A stretch of DNA of 5,526 bases, from the NCBI GenBank assembly GCA_902462035.1, contig CABQAC010000146.1, positions 1 to 5,526 on the forward strand. The letters are read 5' to 3'. How positions within the stretch are numbered: position 1 is the first letter of the stretch; every line of letters starts with the position of its first letter. This document shows, piece after piece, positions 1 to 5,448 of this stretch. Source of the DNA: an uncultured Eubacteriales bacterium. Lineage in GTDB: Bacteria; Bacillota; Clostridia; Oscillospirales; Acutalibacteraceae. Under the pieces are notes generated by a model, which saw nothing but the letters and a program-made list of their open reading frames with translations, did no database searches and was not told the origin of the DNA. Both the position numbers and the translations under genes were made by a program.

Positions 1-1222
1 GGGCGGTATCCCAGCCGTTGCCCGGCGATACCACGACCCGCAGCGCCGTCTCCTGCAGCGCGGCCGACAGCGGCTCCCCAAAGGTGCTTTGCAGCGCGTC
101 CATCAGCAGCGTTCCTTTGGCGGCGTACAGTTTGCGCATTTTGCGCAGCTGCCGTTCCAAATGGCCCTCCTTAATAAACCGGGCCAAAGCAAGCTGTTCA
201 ATTTTAGAAGCGGTCTGGTTGTACCCCCGGGCCTTTTGACGGTATTCGGCCGCCCAAACAGGCGGCAACGCCATATAGCCAATCCGCACCGACGGCAGCA
301 GCAGCTTGGAAAAGGACCCCAGGTACACCACCCTGCCGCCGTCGTCCAGCCCTTGCAGGGCCGGTATGGGCCTGGCGGTATAGCGCAGTTCGCCGTTGTA
401 GTCGTCCTCCAAAATGATGCCGTCTACCCGGCGCGCCCATTGCAGCAGTTCCAGCCGCCGGGTCATCGGGATGGGCGTGCCGGTGCGCAGCCGGTTGGAC
501 GGGCTTAAATAAGCCACCCGCACACCGGAATGTTCCAGGGCGGAAAGTTCCATACCCTCCCCGTCGCCGGGCAGAAACGATATTTCGATCCCGCAGTCGC
601 CAAACACCTGCTGGGCCTGGGGGAAACCGGGCTGTTCCATGGCTACCCGGCCCCCCAGCCGGCGGATCCAGCCGCACAGAAGATACAGCAGCGGCTGTGT
701 CCCCGCCCCTACTACGATCTGGTCGGGGTTTGCTGCCACCCCGCGCACGCTGTGGCTGTATTCGGCCAGGGCTTCCCGCAACTCTCGTTCTCCCTGGTGG
801 TCGCCGTAGGAGGCAATCACCTCCTGCCGGTGGAGCGCTTCCTTTAAATAACGCTGCCACAATTGGATTTGAAAGGCGCCCGCGTCGATGACGTCGGTTC
901 CAAAGTTATAACGGATGGGCGGCTCCGATTCTTGCCGAGGAGCCGTTTGTGTTTCCGGCTTCGCTCTTTCCCGGCGGGCTTCCCGCACGTAAAAGCCGGA
1001 CTGGGGCCTGCTGCCCAAATAGCCTTCCACACAAAGCTGCTGGTACGCCCCTTCCACCGTGGTACGGCTGATGTTTAAATCCTGGGACAGCCGCCGTACC
1101 GACGGCAGTTTTTCTCCCGGAGCAATATGTCCCCGCTCCACTGCGTCCCGCAGTACTTGGTACAGCTGTTGGTACAGCGGCACCGCGCTTTCCCGGTCCA
1201 ACCGCAAAAAATCAAGCAGCAT
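1..1222 (-). CDS. MocR-family (PdxR/GabR-like) transcription regulator, C-terminus cut by window edge
   Basis: Reading from the ATG at 1222, 407 codons are open to the left edge with no stop. Residues about 11-80 form a GntR-type winged helix (PLYQQL, then GEKLPSVRRLSQ, then ISRTTVEGAYQQL, ending SGFYV). A charged linker follows at about 81-104, then a fold-type I aminotransferase-like domain. Its PLP signatures are visible: EDDYNGELRY at 272-281, with D273 and Y275 matching the pyridine-N and O3' contacts of GabR, and SFSK at 303-306, with K306 as the Schiff-base lysine. Family members usually have about 450-500 residues, so roughly 50-80 are missing, including the region of the GabR substrate-binding arginine. 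The start is fixed by AGGAGG (1230-1235), 7 nt upstream. MocR proteins bind PLP and control B6, GABA or amino-acid genes; the divergent ECF S-component gene makes a B6 role likely, but that is inference. The usual PSHQ.PTG loop reads PSNRLRTG (241-248). Confidence 0.93.
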   Translation of the reverse strand, partial: MLLDFLRLDRESAVPLYQQLYQVLRDAVERGHIAPGEKLPSVRRLSQDLNISRTTVEGAYQQLCVEGYLGSRPQSGFYVREARRERAKPETQTAPRQESEPPIRYNFGTDVIDAGAFQIQLWQRYLKEALHRQEVIASYGDHQGERELREALAEYSHSVRGVAANPDQIVVGAGTQPLLYLLCGWIRRLGGRVAMEQPGFPQAQQVFGDCGIEISFLPGDGEGMELSALEHSGVRVAYLSPSNRLRTGTPIPMTRRLELLQWARRVDGIILEDDYNGELRYTARPIPALQGLDDGGRVVYLGSFSKLLLPSVRIGYMALPPVWAAEYRQKARGYNQTASKIEQLALARFIKEGHLERQLRKMRKLYAAKGTLLMDALQSTFGEPLSAALQETALRVVVSPGNGWDTA

Positions 1223-1238
1223 TTCAATTCCTCCTGCC

Positions 1239-1306
1239 GGTATAAACTGACCTGGTCAAAATAATCAAAACTGGATATTTTAATACTGCCAGTTCTGCGT
1301 TATGAT
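1239..1306. promoter_or_regulatory. Divergent promoter/operator region between the MocR regulator and the ECF S component
   Basis: This AT-rich stretch holds a perfect palindrome, TGACC-T-GGTCA (1248-1258), and a perfect inverted repeat, AACTGG (1269-1274) with CCAGTT (1289-1294), arms separated by 14 nt. The CTGG motif occurs at 1252 and 1271, 19 bp apart. Weak promoter matches overlap these elements. On the plus strand there is TGGTCA (1253-1258), 17 bp, TATTTT (1276-1281), and a second possible -10, TATGAT (1301-1306). On the minus strand there is TTGATT (1263-1268), 18 bp, TATACC (1239-1244), although that would start transcription almost on the regulator's SD. MocR proteins commonly bind repeated sites in such divergent regions and repress their own gene. 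The repeats are seen; their role is inferred. Confidence 0.4.
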
Positions 1307-1321
1307 CATACTACAGATTTT

Positions 1322-1425
1322 GACAACCCGCAAGGCGCGCTGCGGTTTGTCTTTGACCGGAAGATGCTTCCGTATTCTTTTCTTGGTTCTAAACGGGGCG
1401 TTTTGTCCGCCCTGCCTGCCGGGCA
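1322..1425 (+). other. Hairpin-rich leader of the S-component gene
   Basis: Between the likely promoter and the coding start lie about 150 nt with several stem-loops. The strongest pairs 1322-1332 with 1341-1351: GACAA/TTGTC and CCGCA/TGCGG, one C-T mismatch, 8-nt loop. A second pairs CGGAAG (1358-1363) with CTTCCG (1367-1372) and is followed by a T-rich stretch (TATTCTTTTCTT), which makes it weakly terminator-like. A third pairs GGGCG (1396-1400) with CGCCC (1408-1412), followed by TGCC/GGCA near 1413-1425. I do not recognise a known riboswitch class. It may be an attenuating leader or simply GC-rich DNA that folds. Confidence 0.3.
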
Positions 1426-1453
1426 AGTTGGGCAAAGCCTTATGTCTTTTGCG

Positions 1454-1459
1454 AAAGGA
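1454..1459 (+). promoter_or_regulatory. SD sequence fixing the S-component start
   Basis: AAAGGA lies 11 nt before the ATG at 1471 and directly abuts the alternative in-frame ATG at 1459, which therefore has no usable spacing. The wider context GCGAAAGGATGGTCAT is repeated with one change before the gene starting at 3036. Confidence 0.7.
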
Positions 1460-1470
1460 TGGTCATACTT

Positions 1471-2040
1471 ATGAAAAAAGGCTTTACAATTTACCGCATC
1501 TGCGGCGTGGGGCTGATGTCCGCCCTGGTATTCGTCGGCTCCATGATTTCCATCGAAATACCGCTGCTGGGGGACCAGACCCGCATCCATTTCGGCAATA
1601 TTTTCTGCCTGATGGCCGGGCTGCTGCTGGGCGGCGTGGGCGGCGGCCTGTCCGCGGGCATCGGTTCCTTTTTGTTCGATGTCATCAACCCCAAATACCT
1701 GGTGGACGCGCCCTTTACCTTTGCCTTTAAATTTTTAATGGCCTTGGTCTGTGCGTTAATCGCCTACGGCAACCACAGCCATGCCAAAAACCAAAAGCGG
1801 AATATTGTGGCCGGCGTATGCGGCGCGCTGACTTACGTGGTGCTGTATGTATCCAAGGGTTTTATCAAAAGCATGCTGCTGGGCACCGAACTGCAGACCG
1901 CTTTTGTCAATTCTATGGCGAAATTAGGGACTTCCACCGTCAACGGGCTAATCGCCGTCGTATTCGCCGTTCCCCTTGCCTTTGCCATTCGCAAAGGGTT
2001 GGAGCGTGCCAATCTGGGGGAGCATTTCCTGCAAAGTTAG
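1471..2040 (+). CDS. ECF transporter S component (vitamin uptake; B6-related substrate suspected)
   Basis: The product is a 189-residue, very hydrophobic protein with about six membrane segments (roughly residues 7-28, 43-60, 61-73, 82-100, 112-130, 155-174). The order of motifs matches small ECF S components of the riboflavin/pyridoxine/HMP-type group. These are a first helix with small residues spaced by four (G14 and A18), then HFGN-FCLMAGLLLGG (40-55), G-GSFLFDVINPKY (64-76), and DAPFTFAFKFLMAL (79-92). S components bind a vitamin and dock onto a shared energising module (EcfT plus the ATPases EcfA and EcfA'), which is not encoded here, so this is a solitary (group II) S component. The divergent MocR regulator points to pyridoxine, pyridoxal or a related pyridine or pyrimidine, as for PdxU-like proteins; the substrate is inferred, not shown. 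The start is chosen from the SD at 1454. An intrinsic terminator follows 26 bp after the stop. Confidence 0.85.
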   Translation: MKKGFTIYRICGVGLMSALVFVGSMISIEIPLLGDQTRIHFGNIFCLMAGLLLGGVGGGLSAGIGSFLFDVINPKYLVDAPFTFAFKFLMALVCALIAYGNHSHAKNQKRNIVAGVCGALTYVVLYVSKGFIKSMLLGTELQTAFVNSMAKLGTSTVNGLIAVVFAVPLAFAIRKGLERANLGEHFLQS

Positions 2041-2065
2041 CCCAAGCGGTTCGCCGTTTTCAGTT

Positions 2066-2099
2066 AGGGAGGGGTCCCATGGGCTCCTCCCTGTTTTTT
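2066..2099 (+). terminator. Intrinsic terminator of the S-component gene
   Basis: AGGGAGG (2066-2072) pairs with CCTCCCT (2086-2092), extended by a G-T and a G-C pair, and is followed by six T residues at 2094-2099. It lies just after the stop codon at 2040, so the S component is a single-gene transcript. Confidence 0.88.
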
Positions 2100-2243
2100 G
2101 GTCCCCAATAATAGCAAACGCAAAATGCCGCCGCAAATCCGCTCGATTCCGGAATTTTTACCTTTATTCACCCGAATCACGCGGAAAACGCCGTATTGAT
2201 TCCTAAAAAGTCGCAAAGCGGTTTTATCTTTCAAACGGAATAA

Positions 2244-2281
2244 AAAACGCGCGCTGCCGGTTTTACCGGCGCGCGCGTTTT
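2244..2281 (-). terminator. Strong terminator of the greA-lysS-side transcript, possibly bidirectional
   Basis: The stem pairs 2244-2254 with 2271-2281 (AAAACGCGCGC against its complement) and GCCGG (2256-2260) with CCGGC (2266-2270). The loop is 5 nt and T2255 is bulged. It lies 9 bp beyond the stop codon of the 248-residue protein. On the minus strand the lower stem ends in a T-run that continues two bases beyond it. The plus strand also ends in TTTT, so it can act as a back-stop for the convergent S-component transcript. Confidence 0.88.
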
Positions 2282-2289
2282 GCTGTACC

Positions 2290-3036
2290 TTATTCAGCGG
2301 AAGAAGCGGACGGCGTATCCGACTCCACCGGCTGATTGACCACCTGGTTGTTGAAAATTCGCTGCAAGAACGCAAAGCTCTTGTCGAAATAATCCTGCTT
2401 TTTTTCGATCAAAGGGCCGTAATTGGGCCGGACGGTAAAATATAAGGGCTTTTTTTGCAGCCGCAAAACTTCATCCGCCGTGGCGATCGGCGACTGCGTC
2501 CAATCCCATCCAACGTCTTCCAGCTTGACCTCTTCGCCCTCTGGCAGGGGCTCGCCGGTTTTGTAATAACCGAAATAGCCCTGCTTCGCGTAATCCAGCA
2601 AATTCTTTTCATCGCTCAAATAGATGATACTGGCCACTGTTTCCGCATCGCCCATAAACTTGGTCATATGGGCCGTGATCATCTGCGGGTCGCCGCCAAG
2701 GCTGTTCAGCATATAATTGTTGACCTGCACCCGAATATTCCCGTCGCCATTGTAATCGTCGGCGTATTTTTCCAATTCCCGTTCCAGGGATTCGATAAAT
2801 TCCTGGGGATAAATGGTCTGGGTAATCAGCCCCACCTGGTAATCGGGCTTGGGGCTGGTATCGCGGAACGCAAAAGTTACCGCCACCACCAGCACCACAA
2901 ACGCCCCAATCCACACATGCGTTTTGTGATAATACCAAAAATTATCCCATTTTAGCTTTCGGCGCTCTTTGGGCGTTTTTGGCGGTTCCGGCTCTTTTTT
3001 GGGTTCCTCGAAGGGAAGATATTTTTCTTTGACCAT
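2290..3036 (-). CDS. Single-pass membrane-anchored protein of unknown function (248 aa)
   Basis: I do not recognise a named family. The N-terminus (residues 1-39) is cytosolic-looking, rich in Pro, Lys and Glu, and ends in a basic-aromatic stretch (RRKLKWDNFWYYHKTH). One membrane helix follows at about 41-57 (VWIGAFVVLVVAVTFAF), then a roughly 190-residue soluble domain that should face outside (positive-inside rule). It ends in a Ser/Glu-rich tail. Residues 94-105 read DYNGDGNIRVQV, like the calcium-binding loop of EF-hand or dockerin modules (D94, N96, D98, G99, I101), but the usual acidic residue at position 12 is V105. There is no lipobox or cleavable signal, so it is a signal-anchor protein. 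Similar short membrane-anchored proteins seem common in clostridia (from memory). The ATG at 3036 is preferred over the in-frame GTG at 3048 because AAAGGG lies 11 nt before it. It sits 163 bp after lysS on the same strand, probably in the same transcript. Confidence 0.85.
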   Translation of the reverse strand: MVKEKYLPFEEPKKEPEPPKTPKERRKLKWDNFWYYHKTHVWIGAFVVLVVAVTFAFRDTSPKPDYQVGLITQTIYPQEFIESLERELEKYADDYNGDGNIRVQVNNYMLNSLGGDPQMITAHMTKFMGDAETVASIIYLSDEKNLLDYAKQGYFGYYKTGEPLPEGEEVKLEDVGWDWTQSPIATADEVLRLQKKPLYFTVRPNYGPLIEKKQDYFDKSFAFLQRIFNNQVVNQPVESDTPSASSAE

Positions 3037-3047
3037 CTCAATGACCA

Positions 3048-3053
3048 CCCTTT
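3048..3053 (-). promoter_or_regulatory. SD sequence fixing the start of the 248-residue protein
   Basis: AAAGGG is placed 11 nt upstream of the ATG at 3036 and overlaps the alternative GTG start at 3048, which argues against that start. The context GCGAAAGGGTGGTCAT matches the one before the S-component gene at 15 of 16 positions. Confidence 0.7.
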
Positions 3054-3092
3054 CGCACTGAATGGGACCAGTTTCCCACTTTTGTCACAGCA

Positions 3093-3108
3093 GCCGGCGC
3101 GCGCCGGC
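3093..3108. repeat. Perfect 16-bp GC palindrome in the gap between lysS and the 248-residue protein
   Basis: GCCGGCGC is followed directly by its reverse complement GCGCCGGC. A smaller hairpin, TGGGA/TCCCA with a 6-nt loop, lies at 3063-3078, between it and the downstream gene. Neither is followed by a T-run on the minus strand, so they are not typical terminators. They could be RNA-processing or stability hairpins in a lysS read-through transcript, or a protein-binding site. I see no convincing promoter in 3054-3199. Confidence 0.45.
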
Positions 3109-3199
3109 CCGGCAACCATGCGGACGCTTTGCCCCAACGGGACAAAAGGCTCCCTCTTCATAACCCCAAAATCCGCTCTCGCTATGCCGCACAGCAAGC

Positions 3200-4705
3200 T
3201 CAGTCCTTTGGCTTCATTGTCGGGAACAACAGCACGTCCCGGATAGAAGCGCTGTCGGTCAGCAGCATGACCAAACGGTCAACGCCAAAGCCCAGGCCGC
3301 CGGTGGGGGCAAGCCCATACTCCAACGCGCTGATATAGTCGTAGTCCACCTGGCAGGTGTCGTCTGGGTTTTGCGCTTTGCGAGCCGCGACCTGGCGTTC
3401 AAAACGCTGTTTTTGGTCAATGGGGTCGTTTAGCTCGCTGAAAGCGTTGCCGAACTCGGTGGCGTTGATAAAATATTCAAACCGTTCGGTAAAGTTGGGA
3501 TCGTCTTTTTTGCGCTTGGCCAGGGGGCTGTTTTCCACCGGATAATCGTAAATAAAGGTGGGCTGAATCAGCTTGTCTTCTACAAAAGCATCGAACAGCG
3601 CCACCAGCACCGCGCCTTTGGTGGCGTCCGCCGGGATTTCCACCCGCTTTTCCAGGGCCGCGGCGCGGGCGTCGGCATCGGTGGCCCAGCTGTAATAGTC
3701 GGCCCCGGCGTATTTCTTCACCGCCTCTACCATGGTCAGCCGTTCCCAGTGCCCCATGTCGATCTGGTTGCCCTGGTAAGGGATCACCAGGCTGCCGCAA
3801 ATCTTCTGAGCCAGGCCCTTATGCAGCTCCTCCACCAAATCCATCATACCCTTGTAATCGGTATAGGCCTGATATAGCTCAATGGTGGTAAATTCGGGGT
3901 TATGCTTGGTATCCATCCCCTCGTTGCGGAAGATGCGCCCGACCTCGTACACCTTGTCAAAGCCGCCGACAATCAGCCGCTTTAAATTCAGCTCGGTTTC
4001 AATGCGCAGGTACATGTCCATATCCAGCGTGTTGTGATGGGTCACAAAAGGCCGGGCAGATGCGCCGATTTCCAGCGGAAGCAAAATGGGGGTATCCACT
4101 TCCAAAAAGCCCTTGCCGTCCAAGTAACTGCGGATTTCCCGCAAAATCAGGCTGCGCTTTACAAACGTATCCTTCACTTCCGGGTTTACAATCAAATCCA
4201 AATAGCGCTGGCGGTACCGGGTATCGGTATCTTTCAGGCCGTGGAATTTTTCCGGCAGCGGCCGCAGGGATTTGCACACCAGCTTTACCTGCTGGGCGTG
4301 GACCGATATCTCCCCCCGGCGGGTACGGAACACAAAGCCTTTGACCGCCAGAATGTCCCCGATATCCCACTGGCTCATCCCCCGGTAGGTTTCCTCGCCG
4401 ATATCGTTGATCTTAAGATAAATCTGAATCCGGCCCGACCGGTCCTGCAAGTCCATAAAGCTGGCCTTGCCCATATCGCGCCAGCTCATAACCCGCCCCG
4501 CAATGCAAACGTCTTTGCCTTCCAGTTCCTCAAACCGGGATATTATATCCGCCGCCAGGGTATCTTGTTCGCAAACGGTCACCGCAAAGGGATCCTTGCC
4601 CTCCTGCTGCAACGCCAAAAGCTTGTCCCGCCGGATTTGCAGGATTTCGCTCAAATCCTGCTCCTGCTCCACAGTACAGCCGTTCTGGACTTGTTCCTCG
4701 CTCAT
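3200..4705 (-). CDS. lysS: Lysine-tRNA ligase, class II
   Basis: The enzyme activates lysine with ATP and loads it onto tRNA-Lys in the cytosol. The N-terminal part (about residues 20-150) holds the RRDKL and DPF segments and an anticodon-binding OB fold (AGRVMSWRDMGKASFMDLQD). The class II catalytic core follows: RYRQRYLDL, motif 1 around GFLEVDTPIL (199-208), ARPFVTHHN, motif 2 FRNEGMDTKHNPEFTTIELY (259-278), FSELNDP, and motif 3 GGLGFGVDRLVMLL (469-482). It ends in the family-typical IRDVLLFPTMKPKD. At 501 residues it is full length with no visible missing catalytic residue. The start at 4705 (MSEEQ) is preferred over the upstream in-frame ATG at 4726, because AAAGGA lies 11 nt before 4705 while the upstream ATG has only a weak GGAA; using 4726 would add 7 residues. 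It is downstream of greA, a gene order common in Firmicutes, with a terminator-like hairpin between them. Confidence 0.98.
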   Translation of the reverse strand: MSEEQVQNGCTVEQEQDLSEILQIRRDKLLALQQEGKDPFAVTVCEQDTLAADIISRFEELEGKDVCIAGRVMSWRDMGKASFMDLQDRSGRIQIYLKINDIGEETYRGMSQWDIGDILAVKGFVFRTRRGEISVHAQQVKLVCKSLRPLPEKFHGLKDTDTRYRQRYLDLIVNPEVKDTFVKRSLILREIRSYLDGKGFLEVDTPILLPLEIGASARPFVTHHNTLDMDMYLRIETELNLKRLIVGGFDKVYEVGRIFRNEGMDTKHNPEFTTIELYQAYTDYKGMMDLVEELHKGLAQKICGSLVIPYQGNQIDMGHWERLTMVEAVKKYAGADYYSWATDADARAAALEKRVEIPADATKGAVLVALFDAFVEDKLIQPTFIYDYPVENSPLAKRKKDDPNFTERFEYFINATEFGNAFSELNDPIDQKQRFERQVAARKAQNPDDTCQVDYDYISALEYGLAPTGGLGFGVDRLVMLLTDSASIRDVLLFPTMKPKD

Positions 4706-4716
4706 CTGTTTTTCTG

Positions 4717-4722
4717 TCCTTT
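4717..4722 (-). promoter_or_regulatory. SD sequence supporting the lysS start at 4705
   Basis: AAAGGA lies 11 nt before ATG 4705, the same arrangement as at three other genes in the window. It lies inside the coding sequence if the ATG at 4726 were used instead. Confidence 0.6.
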
Positions 4723-4743
4723 CCATGCGTCATTTCCGGTTTT

Positions 4744-4769
4744 AAAAGCAAAACGGGCAGACCTGCCCG
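4744..4769 (-). terminator. Intrinsic terminator or attenuator between greA and lysS
   Basis: On the minus strand CGGGCAG (4769-4763) pairs perfectly with CTGCCCG (4760-4754); the loop is effectively four bases because the inner pair cannot close. It is followed at once by TTTTGCTTTT (4753-4744). The hairpin lies 27 nt after the greA stop and about 40 nt before the lysS start. No separate promoter is visible between the hairpin and lysS, so lysS probably depends on read-through. That would make this a partial terminator setting the greA to lysS ratio (inference). Confidence 0.7.
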
Positions 4770-4795
4770 CAGCAGCTCCACCCGTGTTCCAATTC

Positions 4796-5269
4796 TTACT
4801 TCTTGATCTCCAAAACCTCGTAAGTAGCGGCGCCGCCGGGTGTTTCGACCTCTATCACGTCTCCGACCTTATGGCCCAGGAGCGCTTTTCCAACGGGGGA
4901 TTCGTCCGAGATCCGGTCCTCTAAAGGATTGGCCTCCTTGGAGCCTACGATCTGATACACCAGCTTTTCGTCAAAGGTACGGTCCTGCACTACAATGCGG
5001 GAACCCACATGGATGATGTCGGTGGTCAGGTCGTTTTCGTCGATCAGCTGGACATTTTTCAGCAGATCCTCCAGCTCGGAAATCCGGGCTTCCACAATGG
5101 CCTGCTCGTTTTTTGCCTCGTCGTACTCGCTGTTTTCCGACAGGTCGCCAAACGACAGGGCAATTTTGATTTTCTCCGAAATTTCTTTACGGCGGACACT
5201 TTTCAGTTCTTCCAGTTCCGCCTCATATTTTTTCAGACCGGATTCGGTCATCAAAACTTGTTTCTGCAT
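4796..5269 (-). CDS. greA: Transcription elongation factor GreA
   Basis: GreA enters the secondary channel of RNA polymerase and stimulates cleavage of the 3' end of backtracked RNA. The 157-residue length is typical of the family. Residues 1-77 form the coiled-coil domain, with the acidic tip GDLSENSEYDEAK (41-53); D42 and E45 match the catalytic-metal-assisting D41 and E44 of the E. coli protein. Residues from about 83 form the FKBP-like C-terminal domain, with SPVGKALLGHKVGDVIEVETPGG (124-146) and the closing YEVLEI. The start at 5269 has AAAGGC 11 nt upstream; the next in-frame ATG (5251) has no SD. The gene is driven by the strong promoter at 5401-5429, with a leader of about 125 nt. It is followed by lysS on the same strand. 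Confidence 0.98.
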   Translation of the reverse strand: MQKQVLMTESGLKKYEAELEELKSVRRKEISEKIKIALSFGDLSENSEYDEAKNEQAIVEARISELEDLLKNVQLIDENDLTTDIIHVGSRIVVQDRTFDEKLVYQIVGSKEANPLEDRISDESPVGKALLGHKVGDVIEVETPGGAATYEVLEIKK

Positions 5270-5310
5270 GTCTGCACCACGCCTTTCCGGACCGGAAAAC
5301 GGCCCACCAT
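5251..5310 (-). CDS. Possible 19-codon leader ORF overlapping the start of greA
   Basis: An ATG at 5310 is preceded at 11 nt by AAAGGG (5322-5327), the same arrangement as the real genes here. It opens a 19-codon frame (MVGRFPVRKGVVQTCRNKF) that ends at TGA 5251-5253, inside greA codon 6, in a different frame. The greA SD and start codon lie within it, so translating it would bring ribosomes over the greA start. The peptide is short and basic and matches no family I know. The SD also lies in a small hairpin (AAAGG-GCGT-CCTTT). It may be chance; only the SD geometry and position support it. Confidence 0.22.
   Translation of the reverse strand: MVGRFPVRKGVVQTCRNKF
5284..5298 (-). repeat. 7-bp inverted repeat overlapping the greA SD
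   Basis: TTTCCGG and CCGGAAA are separated by one base, so in RNA the stem would be about 6 bp with a 3-nt loop. On the minus strand its 3' arm contains the AAA of the greA SD (5281-5286), so folding would partly hide the ribosome-binding site. A regulatory role is inferred only. Confidence 0.4.
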
Positions 5311-5400
5311 AATAAAGGACGCCCTTTCCCGGCCGGCCCGCCCGGAGCCGCCTGGAAAGCGCGGATTACGCGCCAACGCCGCGTTTGCATAATAATTAAC

Positions 5401-5429
5401 ATTATAGGCACCCGGAAAGCGGATGTCAA
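5401..5429 (-). promoter_or_regulatory. Perfect-consensus sigma-A promoter for greA(-lysS)
   Basis: On the minus strand TTGACA (5429-5424) and TATAAT (5406-5401) are separated by exactly 17 bp, an ideal housekeeping promoter. Transcription should start near 5394, giving a greA leader of about 125 nt. The -35 box lies about 20 bp after the stop codon of the upstream gene, with AT-rich runs between them. Confidence 0.92.
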
Positions 5430-5448
5430 GCACAGAAAAACTGGGATT

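Noticed and set aside
204..860. Minus-strand open frame of 218 codons inside the MocR gene.
   Set aside because: It is in a different frame from the full MocR reading frame, which carries all the family motifs. Its Arg, Gly and Pro-rich composition is typical of a shadow frame.
1269..1300. Stretch resembling part of a TPP riboswitch (CTGGATA...TAATACTGCCAG).
   Set aside because: The conserved CTGAGA element and the paired outer helix are absent, and the insert between the matching parts has the wrong length. The similarity is explained by the AACTGG/CCAGTT inverted repeat.
2455..2955. Plus-strand open frame of 166 codons opposite the 248-residue membrane protein.
   Set aside because: The minus-strand frame has a proper SD, a membrane helix, an acidic soluble domain and a terminator right after its stop. 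The plus-strand frame has none of these.
3093..3108. GC palindrome as a lysS terminator.
   Set aside because: There is no T-run after it on the minus strand. It is kept only as an unexplained palindrome.
4754..4783. GGGTGG (4778-4783, minus strand) just before a terminator hairpin and lysS, resembling a T-box.
   Set aside because: The gap after greA is only about 90 nt, with no room for a stem I specifier domain. The bases after GGGTGG do not match the T-box consensus and no alternative antiterminator pairing is evident.
4034..4924. Long plus-strand open frame (296 codons) opposite lysS.
   Set aside because: It lies antisense to an unmistakable lysyl-tRNA synthetase gene, has no family features and crosses into greA; it is a GC-driven shadow frame.
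5223..5390. Near-leaderless ORF from the ATG at 5390, close to the predicted greA transcription start.
   Set aside because: It has no SD, an Arg/Trp-rich translation of GC-rich leader sequence, and a long out-of-frame overlap with greA; chance is the simplest explanation.
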